This document shows positions 30,412-40,449 of a stretch of DNA of 64,000 nucleotides, piece by piece. The notes under the pieces were generated by a model that was not told the DNA's origin, ran no database searches, and saw nothing but the letters and a program-made list of their open reading frames with translations. Each line of letters starts with the position of its first letter. Position 1 is the stretch's first letter. A program made the translations under genes and the position numbers. Source of the stretch: Gaiellasilicea sp963763755 (GTDB lineage Bacteria; Actinomycetota; Thermoleophilia; Gaiellales; Gaiellaceae); contig CAVXQE010000012.1 in NCBI GenBank assembly GCA_963763755.1, positions 124,001-188,000 on the forward strand. The letters are read 5' to 3'.

Positions 30412-31698
30412 TCAGGGCTTCTGCAGCCCCTTCGAGTTGGCGAAGCCCTGCGGCGGGTCGGCCTCGTACGGGAACGAGTCGAGCGCCGGGACGTCGCCGC
30501 TGTTGACGCCGTCGCCGAGCGGGACCTTGTTCCCCTTGAGGAAGCCGGCCATCACCTGCTCCGCGATGTCGATCACGTCGTCGTTGAGCCGGCGGCCGTT
30601 CGGGAAGCCGCCGTTGTCGCCGCCGATCACGCCCAGGCGGCTGACCTTGCCCGCGGGGGTGACCGGGATCGAGTAGTTCAGCCGCAGCAGGTCTGCGACC
30701 GTGTCGCCCGTGAAGTTGAGGCCCTTGACGCCGGTGCCGAACACGGCGACGAGGTCGTCACGGTTGTCCTCTGGTGCGTTGAGCTTGTAGAGGTCGTTCA
30801 TCAGCTTCGCGAGGATCGGCTTGACGACCGGGCCGGCGAACTGCTTGTCGTTCACGGGCGCCGAGCGGTTCCACAGGTCCTTGAAGGGCGTCGGCACGAC
30901 GACCTCGTTGACGAGCGGGTTGCCGAGCCGGGACACCTGGGTCCAGCCGCGATGGAGCTTCTTGCCGATGGTGACGTTCGGGCGCTCGGTCGAGGCCCAG
31001 ACGCCGATCGTGCTGTTCTTCGCCTTCAGATCCGAGATCGGGATCTGCAGGGCGATCGTGTGCACGCCGTAGCCGGCGAAGAAGTCCTTGCCGCCACCCA
31101 TGTTGCCCGTGCCCTTGCGGAAGCCGACGAGGTCGAAGATCGCACCGATGTCGCCGTAGAAGGCGTCGTCGCGCTGGCCGGCGAAGACCGTCAGGCCGCC
31201 CTTCTCGACGATTGCCTTGTCCACGAGGCTCCGGTAGTTCGGAGTCGAGCGCGGACCGATGTTGTTCGGCGGCGTCGTTCCCCGGACGAGCAGGCTGTTG
31301 TTCCGCCACATCGACCACTTCTGGACGGTGTTGCCCAGGAATGCCGGGCCGGCCGTGCGGCCGAAGCGGAACTCGTAGACCTGATCCGGCCGGGCGTCGC
31401 CGTTCGTGTCGACGTTGATCTTGTACTTCGCGTTCGGCGAGAACGTGTAGTAGTTCGGGCCGGCCGCGGGATCCTCACCCGGGATCCAGTTCGAGATGAT
31501 CGTCACGGTGTCCGGCTTGTCCGGGCTCCGAAACGCGTACAGGTCCGTGTTGTCGGCGCTCGGATCCTCAGCGATCAGCGGCGCCTCACGATGACTCGAA
31601 GCGGTACCGGCGCTCGGGGCGGATCCGACGACTGCCGCAGCAACTGCGGCGAGTGCGGCGGCTGCCAGGGCGGCGGTAGCCAGTGCTGCTTTCTTCAT
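30412..31698 (-). CDS. DUF4331 family exported protein
   Basis: A 428-residue secreted protein. The signal peptide runs to about residue 33 (KKAALATAALAAAALAAVAA, then SAGTA). The mature N-terminus SSHREAPLIAEDPSADNTDLYAF is the family signature. Later conserved pieces are VTIISNWIPGEDPAAGPNYY, YKINVDTNGDARPD and ERPNVTIGKKLHRGWTQVSRLGNPLVNEVVVP. The function of DUF4331 is not established to my knowledge. Here it heads an operon with a TPR protein and two NicO transporters and is divergent from an ECF sigma/anti-sigma pair. GGAG about ten bases before the ATG is a fair ribosome-binding site. The gene is intact and has a His/Asp-rich surface pattern, but no clear metal motif. Confidence 0.88.
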   Translation of the reverse strand: MKKAALATAALAAAALAAVAAAVVGSAPSAGTASSHREAPLIAEDPSADNTDLYAFRSPDKPDTVTIISNWIPGEDPAAGPNYYTFSPNAKYKINVDTNGDARPDQVYEFRFGRTAGPAFLGNTVQKWSMWRNNSLLVRGTTPPNNIGPRSTPNYRSLVDKAIVEKGGLTVFAGQRDDAFYGDIGAIFDLVGFRKGTGNMGGGKDFFAGYGVHTIALQIPISDLKAKNSTIGVWASTERPNVTIGKKLHRGWTQVSRLGNPLVNEVVVPTPFKDLWNRSAPVNDKQFAGPVVKPILAKLMNDLYKLNAPEDNRDDLVAVFGTGVKGLNFTGDTVADLLRLNYSIPVTPAGKVSRLGVIGGDNGGFPNGRRLNDDVIDIAEQVMAGFLKGNKVPLGDGVNSGDVPALDSFPYEADPPQGFANSKGLQKP

Positions 31699-31754
31699 CT
31701 TTCCACGCTCCTCCGTGGTCGGGTTACGGCGCTTGTTCGGCCGCCACGGAGGAC

Positions 31755-31782
31755 CGGTTCGATTGACTTTTCGAGCGAACCG
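31755..31782. promoter_or_regulatory. Inverted repeat CGGTTCG-N14-CGAACCG in the sigma/DUF4331 divergent region
   Basis: Two 7-base arms (31755-31761 and 31776-31782), spaced 21 bases centre to centre, lie between the divergent DUF4331 and ECF sigma genes. The spacing fits a dimeric regulator binding one DNA face. The arm contains GAACC, which resembles many ECF sigma -35 elements, so it could instead mark autoregulated promoters. A clear -10 partner was not found. Confidence 0.35.
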
Positions 31783-31860
31783 ATCGGCGCTCTCGGGCGA
31801 ATCAGGGTCGTGCTGACGTCCGCCCCAGCCCTCGCCGCGATAGGCTCGACGCCCGAGCCG

Positions 31861-32445
31861 ATGCGCTTCCGCCGCGACCTCGCCCACCTCTCCGACGAAG
31901 CGCTGGTCGCGCTTGTCGCCCGGTCGGACGAGGCTGCGCTGGCCGAGCTCTACGACCGGATCGGCGCCACGGCCTACGGGCTCGCGTACCGGGTGCTTCG
32001 CGACGAGGCGCTCGCCGAGGACGCCGTGCAGGAGGCGTTTCTCGGGCTCTGGCGCAGCGCCGGGTCCTTCATCCCCGAGCGCGCAAAGGCCTCGACCTGG
32101 ATCCTGACGCTCGTGCACCGGCGCGCGGTCGATGTCGTGCGGCGGGAGCAGCGGCGGCGGACTGAGTCACTCGAAGGAGCGCCCGAGCCCTCGGAGGGCT
32201 CGGCGGAGGAGGCAGCTTGGCTCCGGCTCGACCGGGAGCGCGTGCAGACCGCGCTCGCAAAGCTGCCCGATCAGCAACGCGAGGCGATCGAGCTCGCGTA
32301 TTACGGCGGCTACTCTCAGTCGGAGCTCGCCGAACGTCTCGGACAGCCGCTCGGCACGATCAAGAGCAGAATGTTTTCCGGGCTCTCGCGCCTGCGCGAG
32401 CTTCTGGACGAGGGAGTGGAGACACCGTGGACCTACACGAGCTGA
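31861..32445 (+). CDS. ECF RNA polymerase sigma factor (SigK-like)
   Basis: A 194-residue group 4 sigma factor. Region 2 shows LAELYDRIGATAYGLAYRVL and EDAVQEAFLGLWRSA (core binding and -10 recognition). Region 4 shows LPDQQREAIELAYYGGYSQ and SELAERLGQPLGTIKSRM (-35 helix-turn-helix). Regions 1 and 3 are absent, as usual for ECF factors. Its stop overlaps the start of a zinc-type anti-sigma gene, the classical arrangement for membrane-controlled ECF pairs. The divergent DUF4331/NicO operon is the most likely target (inference). Confidence 0.92.
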   Translation: MRFRRDLAHLSDEALVALVARSDEAALAELYDRIGATAYGLAYRVLRDEALAEDAVQEAFLGLWRSAGSFIPERAKASTWILTLVHRRAVDVVRREQRRRTESLEGAPEPSEGSAEEAAWLRLDRERVQTALAKLPDQQREAIELAYYGGYSQSELAERLGQPLGTIKSRMFSGLSRLRELLDEGVETPWTYTS

Positions 32446-33089
32446 CCGCCGGCTACGCGCTCGACGCGCTCGACCCGGACGAGCACGCGCAGTACGAGGC
32501 GCACCTCGCCACCTGCGAGCCGTGCCGCGACGAGCTGCAGGGGTTCTGGCAGGTGTCCGCCTCACTGGCGCGTGCGGCCGGCGGGCCGCAGCCGCCCGCA
32601 GCGCTCCGCGGTCGTATCCTCGAGCAGGCGCGGAGCGAACGGCCGAACGTCGTTCCGCTCCGACGCAGGTTCACGTTGCCCGTTCTGCTGCCCGCGGCCG
32701 TCGCGGCGGTGGCGGCGATCGCGATCGGCATCTGGGCGGTCGGGCTGTCCCGCGAGCTCGACGACGCAAATGACAGGCTCGCGGTGCTGGGCGATCCGAA
32801 CGCCCGGGTCTTCGAGACTGCGAAGGGCGAGGCGAACCTCGTCGTCACCCCGAGCGGACAGGCCGCACTCGTCGTGCGGATGCTCGCGCCGGCGCCCGCG
32901 GGCAAGGACTACCAGATCTGGGTGTTCGAAAACGGCGTGCCGAAGAGCGCAGGTCTCTTCGAGCGGCCTGGTGTCACGCGTTTGACGCGGCCCGTCGAGC
33001 CGGGACAGACGGTGGCGGTCACAGTCGAGCCGGACGGCGGCCTCGACGCCCCCTCGAGCGCACCGCTCTTCACCGCTTCGTCGGCCTGA
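32427..33089 (+). CDS. Anti-sigma factor, RskA family with zinc-type motif
   Basis: A 220-residue membrane anti-sigma factor. The cytoplasmic domain has AQYEAHLATCEPCRDEL, the H-x3-C-x2-C ZAS motif that holds the sigma factor. One membrane helix lies near residues 83-105 (LPVLLPAAVAAVAAIAIGIW). The extracytoplasmic RskA domain includes GKDYQIWVFENGVPKSAGLF. The GTG start at 32427 overlaps the sigma gene by 19 bases. Regulated proteolysis of such proteins in response to an envelope signal would free the sigma factor. Confidence 0.9.
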   Translation: MDLHELTAGYALDALDPDEHAQYEAHLATCEPCRDELQGFWQVSASLARAAGGPQPPAALRGRILEQARSERPNVVPLRRRFTLPVLLPAAVAAVAAIAIGIWAVGLSRELDDANDRLAVLGDPNARVFETAKGEANLVVTPSGQAALVVRMLAPAPAGKDYQIWVFENGVPKSAGLFERPGVTRLTRPVEPGQTVAVTVEPDGGLDAPSSAPLFTASSA

Positions 33090-33136
33090 CACCGAACCGT
33101 CACGAAGCCGTGACGGATGCGTTCCGACTGCGTCCC

Positions 33137-33142
33137 TAGACT
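33137..33142 (+). promoter_or_regulatory. -10 box (TAGACT) for recQ
   Basis: TAGACT lies seven bases before the ATG at 33150. There is no Shine-Dalgarno. Confidence 0.45.
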
Positions 33143-33149
33143 CGTCGGC

Positions 33150-35118
33150 ATGAGCGAGCTACGGGTCGCGCTGACGCGCATGTTCGGATTCGACGACTTC
33201 CGGCCCGGCCAGGAGGCCGTCGTCAGGGCCGCGGTCGAGGGCCGGGACACGCTCGCGCTGATGCCGACCGGCTCGGGCAAGTCGCTCACCTACCAGCTCG
33301 CGGCGATGCTGCGGCCGACGCCGACGCTCGTGCTGAGCCCGCTGATCGCGCTGATGAAGGACCAGGTCGACAAGCTCCCGCCCGAGGTCGCGGCGCAGTC
33401 GACGCTGATCAACTCCTCGCTCGACCCGGACGAGGCCGCCGCGCGCCTCCGCGGGGTGTCCGAAGGCCGGTACCGGATGCTCTACGTCGCACCGGAACGG
33501 CTCCGCTCGCGGAACTTCCTCGACGCCATCTCGCGGATCGACGTCGGCCTCGTCGTGATCGACGAGGTGCACTGCGTCAGCATGTGGGGACACGACTTCC
33601 GGCCCGATTACCTCTTCATCCGGCGCGCCCTCGACGCTCTCGGGAAGCCGGCGATCCTCGGAATGACTGCGACCGCGACGCCGGCGACGGAACGGGAGAT
33701 CGCAGTCGCCCTCGGCCGCGAGCCGGAGATCGTCCGCACCAGCGTGGTCCGGCCCAATCTCCGCTACGACGTCGAGATCGTCGACGGCGAGGAGGCGCGG
33801 CTGAGGACGCTCGTCCGCCGGCTGCACGAGCTGCGCGGCGCGTCCGCGATCGTCTACGCGCGCTCCCGCCGCAGCTGCGAGAGCCTGGCGCGCACGCTGC
33901 GCGCCCACGACCTGGCAGCCGTTCACTACCACGCCGGGCTCGAGCCGGCCGAGCGCGCAGCCGCTCAGGAGGCCTTCATCGAAGGCCGGATCCAGACGGT
34001 CGTGGCAACGACCGCCTTCGGGATGGGGATCGACAAGCCTGACATCCGGCTCGTGGCGCTCTACAACTACCCCGAGTCGCTCGAGAGCTACGTGCAGATG
34101 GTCGGGACGTGCCGGCCGGGACGGCCGTGCCTCGGACACGCTCCTGCTCGCGAGCCGGGCAGATGCGCAGCAGCTGCGCCGCTTCGCGCGTTCGGACATC
34201 CCCACGGTCGACGACCTCCGCTCCGTCTACGCGCGGCTGCGCGGGCGCTCCGAGGTGTCGCCGGAGGAGCTCGGCGACGAGCCCGATCCGCGTGTGCTCG
34301 TCGGAATGCTCGAGCAGGTGGGGCTGGTGCGCCGCGGCTTCGACGCCGGCCGTGCGATGCAGATCGAGGTGCCGGACCCGCCGGCCGACGCCGCTGCGCG
34401 AATCGACGCGCTCCTCGCGCGCTACGAGCGCGAGGCGCTCGCCCGCACCGACCGGCTCGTTCGTTTCGCCGAGTCCCGCGCCTGCCGGCACCGCCAGGTC
34501 GCCGAGCACTTCGGGGAGACTCTCGTCGAGGACTGCGGGATGTGCGACGTCTGCGCGCCCCTCGCTGCTCCGGTCGACGAGCCGGCAGCCGTTGCACCGC
34601 TGCCCGACGACGTCGCCGGAGCCATTCACCGCGCCGCCCTCGACCTTCGCTGGCCGCTCGGGCGCACCGGTCTGGCAGCGATGCTCCGCGGCTCGATGAG
34701 CGCGCCTCGCTCGGCGCAGCGCTCCGCACACTTCGGCGTGCTCGCTGCGGCCAGCCAGGCCGACATCAAGCGCTGGATCCAGCTGCTCGAGGTCTCGGGT
34801 GCGCTCGAGTCGTTCGAGAGCGAGGACGGCTTCCGGCTTCTCCGGGCCCACCAGGGCGCAGCTCTGCCGCGAATCGGCTCGCCCGCCGCTGCGGGACCGG
34901 CCGACGAAGGGCTGTTCGAACGGCTACGTGCCTGGCGGCTCGAGCGCGCACGGGCGGACGAGGTGCCCGCATTCGTCGTCCTCCACGACGCGACGCTCCG
35001 CGAGCTCGCAACCGCAAAGCCGGCCTCCGAGGAGGATCTCGCGGCCGTCAAGGGCTTCGGCCCCACCAAGCTCGAGCGCTACGCCGACGATGTGCTCGCC
35101 GTGATCGCGGCGTCCTAG
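33150..35118 (+). CDS. recQ: ATP-dependent DNA helicase RecQ, one frame break
   Basis: About 655 residues, all RecQ parts present: FGFDDFRPGQEAVV (motif 0), LMPTGSGKSLTYQ (Walker A), VVIDEVHCVSMWGHDFRPDY (DEVH box and aromatic loop), GMTATATP (III), VHYHAGL and ATTAFGMGIDKPDIR (V), and YVQMVGRAGRDG once the frame is repaired near 34107 (one extra G). The zinc domain follows (CRHRQ...DCGMCDVC), then a winged helix, and a C-terminal HRDC domain (FVVLHDATLRELA...GFGPTKLERY). It acts in recombination and fork repair. Confidence 0.92.
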
Positions 35119-35130
35119 CCGCCACACGGC

Positions 35131-35136
35131 TACAAT
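35131..35136 (+). promoter_or_regulatory. -10 box (TACAAT) for the penicillin-binding protein gene
   Basis: TACAAT lies seven bases before a TTG start at 35144. It lies just after the recQ stop and there is no Shine-Dalgarno, which supports a leaderless message starting with TTG. Confidence 0.5.
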
Positions 35137-35143
35137 CCGGCCC

Positions 35144-37600
35144 TTGCGGTCGTTCAGCAAGAACAGACCGGCGCGTCCTCGTCGCCGGATCCGCAAGCTT
35201 CGCCTCCTTGCGCTCCTCACCGTCCTCGGGCTCCTCGGCGTCGGTGTCGTTCAGCTTCGGCCTGATTCGCGCGATCGCCAGCGAGATCGACTCCGGCAAG
35301 TTCGACCCCAAGAAGCAGCTCGACAACCAGGTCAACGGCTACATCTACGACTCGACCGGCAAGAAGATCCTGGCGGTGCTGCGGGGATCCGAGGCGCGGA
35401 CCCTGATCGAGTACGACGACATCTCCGATCCGATGCGGCATGCGATCGTGGCGATCGAGGACCGGCGCTACTGGGAGCACGACGGGATCGACCTGCGCGG
35501 GATCGGGCGCGCGCTGATCGCGGACATCAAGCACCAGAAGGTGGTCGAGGGCGGCTCGACGATCACGCAGCAGTTCGTGAAGAACGGGCTCGAGCGCGAT
35601 CAGAAGACGATCGCCCGCAAGGTGCGCGAGGCGGCGTACGCCTGGCAGCTCGAGCGCTCGAAGGCCTGGCCCAAGAAGCGGATCCTGACCGAGTACCTGA
35701 ACACGATCTACTTCGGAAACGGCGCCTACGGCGTCCAGCAGGCCGCGTTGACGTACTTCCACCACGGCGCGCGCTACCTGACGATTCCCGAGGCAGCGCT
35801 CCTGGCCGGCATCCCCGCCGACCCGAGCCGCTACGACCCGGTCACGAATCCGCAGGCCGCCCTGATGCGGCGCGAGCTCGTGCTGAAGGCGATGCTCGAC
35901 CAGTCGATGATCACGCGGTCGCAGTTCGTGGAGGCGAACGCGGCCAAGCTTCCGAAGGCCGAGAACGTGCGGCTCCCCGGCACGGAAGGGCCGGCGCAGC
36001 ACTTCGTCAACTACGTCAAGCAGCAGCTGATCGACGAGTACGGCTCGGCTGAGGTCTTCGGCGGCGGGCTGAAGGTGCGGACCACGATCGACCTCAAGCT
36101 CCAGCAGAAGGCGCGCGACGCGATCTCGAAGTGGCTGACGAATCCCAACGGCCCGTCCGCGGCCCTCGTGGCGATCGACCCGCGCAACGGCGCGGTGAAG
36201 GCGATGGTCGGCGGCAACAACTACCGCAAGAGCCAGTTCAACCTCGCCGTGCAGGGCGTGCGCCAGCCGGGCTCCTCGTTCAAGCCGTTCGTGCTCGCGA
36301 CCGCGCTGCGCGAGGGGATCTCCCCCGCGACGCATTTCGAGTCGAAGCCGCAGACGATCGACCTCGGCGACAAGTACTGGGTGGTCAGCAACTACGACGA
36401 CTCCTATCTCGGCTCGATCGACCTCGAACGCGCGACGATCGAGTCCGACAACGCCGTCTACGCGCAGCTCACGCAGCTCGTCGGCTCGAAGCACGTCGCC
36501 GAGACAGCCAGGCGCATGGGGATCCGGAGCAAGCTCGACGGCTACTTCGCGATCGGCCTCGGCGCCGAGGCGGTCAACCCGCTCGAGCTCGCTCGCGCCT
36601 ACGCCACGCTCGCCTACGGCGGCCGCCGTGTCGACGGCGCGATGTTCGGCAACAAGCCGCGCGTGATCGCGAAGGTCACCGAGCGGGGCCGCACGCGATT
36701 CAACGCACCGACGAAGTTCGATGCGCTCACCGCGACCGAGGCGGGGATCGATGAACGCGATCCTGCAGAAGGCCGTCCGGCTCGGCACCGGCAAGCGCGC
36801 CGCTCTCGTCGATCGGCCGGTGGCGGGCAAGACCGGCACGACCGAGAACTACGGCGACGCGTGGTTCGTCGGCTACACGCCGCAGCTCGTCGTCGCCGTC
36901 TGGGTCGGCTACCCGACGACGCTGAAGCCGATGCTGACGGAGTTCCACGGCGATGCCGTCACGGGCGGCAGCTTCCCGGCGCTGATCTGGAAGTCCTTCG
37001 TCGAGAAGGCGCTCAAGGGCGTGCCGCCGGAGGGGTTCCCCTACCCGAGCACGCCGTACGTGGCACCGAAGCTCGTCGTGCGGCGAGGTAACCGGCTGCT
37101 GCTCGACAACGGGCTGCTGCCGCTCCCGCAAGGAGGTCGTCTACTTCGCAGGCAAGGGGCCGAACAGGACGGCGAACTGCCTCCAGAACGAGGTCGAGGT
37201 GCCCGACGTCCGCAAGCTGACGCTCGCCGAAGCGCAGGCGCGGGTCGCGGCACAGCCTCTGACGGCCGAGCTCGTCTACAAGCCGGCGGCCCCGCTCCAG
37301 CAGCCCGGGATCGTCGTCGACCAGCAGCCGAGAGCCGGCTATCGATCCTCCTACGACCGGATCATCCTCGTGATCTCGAAGCCGACCCAGGGCGTGATCC
37401 CCAACCTCGTCGGCAAGAATCTCGCCGACGCACGCCTGCGGCTGAAGAAGCTGAAGATCGAGCCGAAGATCAGCTGGGGTATCGGGAAGCCCGGCACGGT
37501 CCTCCAGCAGAAGCCACGAGCCGGTCTCGCGGCCGCGCCCGGCATGAAGGTCGAGCTCGTGGTCGCTAGGAGCGGGTCGGCGGCGGTAGCGGCCGGCTGA
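35144..37600 (+). CDS. Bifunctional class A penicillin-binding protein with PASTA repeats, three frame breaks
   Basis: About 818 residues. A basic N-terminus (RPARPRRRIRKLR) and membrane helix (LLALLTVLGLLGVGV) anchor it. The glycosyltransferase GT51 domain shows IVAIEDRRYWEHDGID, GGSTITQQFVKN and RILTEYLNTIYFGNGAYG. The transpeptidase has PGSSFKPF (SxxK), ESDNAVYAQL (SxN) and VAGKTGTTENY (KTG). The C-terminus carries two PASTA units, VEVPDVRKLTLAEAQARVAA and PNLVGKNLADARLRLKKLKI. Breaks lie near 35247, 36750 and 37128. It polymerises and cross-links peptidoglycan outside the membrane. The 3' end overlaps the convergent glycosylase gene by 35 bases. Confidence 0.9.
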
Positions 37601-38141
37601 GGTACCGCGAGCCCTCGGCGCCGTAGCGCCACGGCAGATCGGTCGCGACGCTGATGCCGATCCGCGGTGCCGCCACGACTACACGCGCGGAGTCAGCCGG
37701 CAGCAGCTCGAACGGCGGCTCGTCGAGCGCCAGCCCGTCGTGATCGCGCGTGACGCCGAGCGCCTGGCAGAGCCGGCCCGGGCCGGCGCAGAGCAGCCGC
37801 GGATCCACGAGACCGCGACGCCGCTCCATCACCTCGACCCCGTGCGCCGGCTCGAGCGCGCGGATCAACACCGCTGCGGCGCTCCCCTCCTCTTCGCAGA
37901 CGAGGTTCAGGCACCAGTGGATGCCGTACGAGCGGTAGACGTACGCGTGACCGGGCGGCCCGAACATCGACGCGTTCCTCGGCGTGCGCCCGCGGAAGCC
38001 GTGTGCCGACGGGTCCACGGCCGACTCGTACGCCTCGACCTCGACGATCGGGCCGCCGACGCCGTTCACGAGCAGCGTGACGCCGATCAGCTCCGGCGCG
38101 ACCTCGTGGACGCTCCGGGCGAAGAACTCGCGCGAGAGCAC
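37566..38141 (-). CDS. DNA-3-methyladenine glycosylase (AAG/MPG type)
   Basis: A 191-residue, complete homologue of the AAG family (Pfam Pur_DNA_glyco), which removes alkylated and deaminated purines. LIGVTLLVNGVGGPIVEVEA ends in the catalytic Glu-containing VEVEAY, and SAHGFRGRTPRNASMFGPPG and AYVYRSYGIHWCLNLV are hallmark segments. CAGPGRLCQALGV follows. The GTG at 38141 is adjacent to the preceding stop. It is convergent with the PBP gene and their ends overlap. Confidence 0.92.
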   Translation of the reverse strand: MLSREFFARSVHEVAPELIGVTLLVNGVGGPIVEVEAYESAVDPSAHGFRGRTPRNASMFGPPGHAYVYRSYGIHWCLNLVCEEEGSAAAVLIRALEPAHGVEVMERRRGLVDPRLLCAGPGRLCQALGVTRDHDGLALDEPPFELLPADSARVVVAAPRIGISVATDLPWRYGAEGSRYLSRPLPPPTRS

Positions 38142-38489
38142 CTAGAAGAGCTGTGAGCCCTCGGGCGGCCTGCTCGACGACTCGAGCAGCTTGCGCGCCC
38201 GGCGGCCGAGATCGGCGAGGTCGACCCGGCCGGTGGAAGCGTCTTCCGCCAATCGCTCGGCGAGCGAGAGCGCCTCGTCGAGAAGCGGCGAGCCGCTGGC
38301 ATCCTGGCCCATGTCGTGCAGGATCGTGCGCTCGGTCCTGGAGGCGATGATCGGGTCGGGGACGCCCTCGACCCAGACGAGCGTCCGCTGACCGCCGCCG
38401 CGGTTGTCGCCCGTGATCGGCTGCAGCGCATAGATCTTGTCGGCGCGCGCCCACTTGCCGAAGCCGAGGAAGACCATCCGACCGTCCAT
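38142..38489 (-). CDS. Small protein of unknown function, weakly RemA/DUF370-like
   Basis: 115 residues, intact. The N-terminal half (MVFLGFGKWARADKIYALQP, then a Gly-rich turn, VWVEGVPDPIIASRTERT) has a beta pattern and a GFG..xxADKI segment that recalls RemA-type (DUF370) regulators of matrix genes, but the match is weak and the protein is longer. The C-terminal half is helical and charged (LDEALSLAERLAEDA, LGRRARKLLESS). It lies between a membrane protein gene and the glycosylase gene on the same strand, so it may be cotranscribed with both. No function assigned. Confidence 0.6.
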   Translation of the reverse strand: MDGRMVFLGFGKWARADKIYALQPITGDNRGGGQRTLVWVEGVPDPIIASRTERTILHDMGQDASGSPLLDEALSLAERLAEDASTGRVDLADLGRRARKLLESSSRPPEGSQLF

Positions 38490-38496
38490 CCGTCGA

Positions 38497-39322
38497 TTAT
38501 TCCTCACGCGGCGGGCGAAACCAGAACCAGTAGACGGCGGCGGCCGCGAGGAGGATCCCGAGCCAGCCGAGCGAGAGCTCCGGCCTGAGAACACCAGGCG
38601 CGTGCCATCCGACCCAGTCCCGCTTCCAGAGCTGTTCGTTCCAGGCGTCCTGCGACGCGTTCGCGACCCCGTAGACGAGCTGCACGAGACAGGTACGCCC
38701 GCAGCCCGCGGCCGGCGGGCACCCGCGAGAGGAGGAGCGCGATCAGGGCGAGCATGACGCCGCCCATGCCGTGGTGAAAGCCGAGGTGCACGGCGGCGAG
38801 GCCCTCGTCCCGAACGGCCGGCACCTCCTCGCCCATGAAGAAGTCGCCGGGGAAGTAGAAGCCGGTCTCGGCCGCCATCCACGGCAGGGCGATGAAGAGC
38901 AGGAGTCCAGCAAGGACGAGCCGAAGCGGGTCGCCGCGCGCAGATCTGGCGAAGCGCGACGCCGCGACGGCGGGCGCTGCCACGGTCAGCCCGAGCGCGA
39001 GCCCGACACCGAGAGCGGGCACCGCGTTGATCCAGCGCGCATCGAGGTCGCCCTGGTCGACGACGCCCGGGAACGCGGTCAGCAGGCAGAGCACGATCGA
39101 GAGCCAGACGAGCAGCCTCGGCCCGCCCGCGATGCGCCGCAAGCGCGATCGCCGCGAGCGCGAACGGATAGTTGAGGAGGACGAGCGTGCGGCCGAGGCC
39201 GGCGGCGAGGTCGCCCGCCTCGTCGACGTTGTAGAGCGCCTCGGGCGGCAGCCGCGAGTAGGTGACGAGTATCGCGGTCGCCTCGAGCCCGAGCAGCGCC
39301 CAGGCGACGAGCGCCTCGCCTA
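38497..39322 (-). CDS. Polytopic membrane protein of unknown function, two frame breaks
   Basis: About 270 residues with roughly seven membrane helices: LVAWALLGLEATAILVTYS, LNYPFALAAIALAA, LLVWLSIVLCLLTAFPGVVD, ALGVGLALGLTVAAPAVAA, LRLVLAGLLLFIALPWMAAE, GVMLALIALLLSRV and WLGILLAAAAVYWFWF. Between helices, FYFPGDFFMGEEVP and HLGFHHGMGGVM contain acidic and His residues that could bind metal. Breaks lie near 39143 and 38690. No ordinary start codon is seen near the DegT gene end, so another break or a rare start is likely. Family not recognised. Confidence 0.6.
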
Positions 39323-40443
39323 GGCCAGAGCGGCCGTCAACGCCTCGGCCACGCGTTCCTGATCCTCCGCTTCGATCGCGGTGAAGAACGGTAGCGCGAG
39401 CGTGCGCTGCGAGAGATCCTCCGAGACCGGACAGAGACCCTCGCTGAAGCCGTAGCGCTCGCGCATGTACGCCTGCAGGTGGATCGACGGCAGGTAGCGC
39501 GACGTCGCGATTCCCTGGCGCTCGAGCTCGGCGATCACCCGCTCGCGGTCGGTGCCGCGCGCGAGCGTGACGACGTAGACGAACCACGAGCGCACGTGGT
39601 CGGCGTCGTCGGCGAGCGGGATCTCGAGCCCGTCGACGCCGGCGAGCAACTCTCCGTAGCGGGCTGCGGCGGCCTGGCGCATGGCGAGGATCCGGTCGAG
39701 CTTCTCGAGCTGGCCGATCCCGAGCGCAGCGCGCACGTCGTCGATTCGGTAGTTGAAGCCGAGGCGACCGTGGTCGAGCCAGCCGCCGCCGTCGGTGCGG
39801 CCCTGGTTGCGCAGGCTGACGAGCTGATGCCGGGTCTCCTCGGACGACGTCGTGACCATCCCGCCCTCGCCGGTGGTCATCTGCTTGTTCGGGTAGAAGG
39901 CGAAGACGGCGTCGACGCCGTGCGAGCCGACGGGTCTTGCCCTTGTACTCGGCGCCGAGCGCCTCGCAGGCGTCCTGGATCAGCGTCAGGCCGTGCTCGC
40001 GCGCACAGCTCGCGGATCGGGTCGAGCTCGCACGGGTAGCCGAAGATGTCGACCGCGACGATCGCCTTCGTCTTTTCCGTGATCGCGGCCTCGACGGCTG
40101 CGGGATCGAGGTTCATCGTCCGCTCGTCGACGTCGGCGAAAACGGGCGTCGCACCTTCGTGGATGAAGCAGTTCGCCGAGGCGACGAACGAGTAGGGCGA
40201 CGTGATCACCTCGTCGCCCGCCCCGAGACCCGCGATCACTGCCAGCAGGTGCAGCCCCGACGTGCCGGAGGAGACGGCAGCCGCGTACGGCGCTCCGACC
40301 TTCTCCGCGAAGAGCTCCTCGAAGCGGTCGATCGCCGGCCCGAGCGAGAGACGCCCGGACCGGAGCACCTCGAGCACGAGCTCCTCGTCGCGCTCGTCGA
40401 CATACGGCGACGAGAGCGGAATCGGCCGCGTGGCCGCTCTCAC
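39320..40443 (-). CDS. DegT/DnrJ/EryC1/StrS-family PLP aminotransferase, two frame breaks
   Basis: About 373 residues, typical of nucleotide-sugar aminotransferases. IPLSSPYVDERDEELV is the N-terminal family start, AAVSSGTSGLHLLAV is the phosphate-binding region, LIQDACEALGAEYKGK contains the PLP-stacking Asp segment, YPNKQMTTGEGGMV has the Schiff-base Lys, and GFNYRIDDVRAALGIGQLEK follows. Breaks lie near 40013 and 39933. The GTG start lies six bases after the ilvE stop. It makes amino sugars for surface glycans in relatives; none of the partner genes are here. Confidence 0.85.
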
Positions 40444-40449
40444 GCGCTC

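Noticed and set aside
35217..36839. Minus-strand frame of 540 codons
   Set aside because: Antisense to the PBP transglycosylase/transpeptidase domains; no domain of its own.
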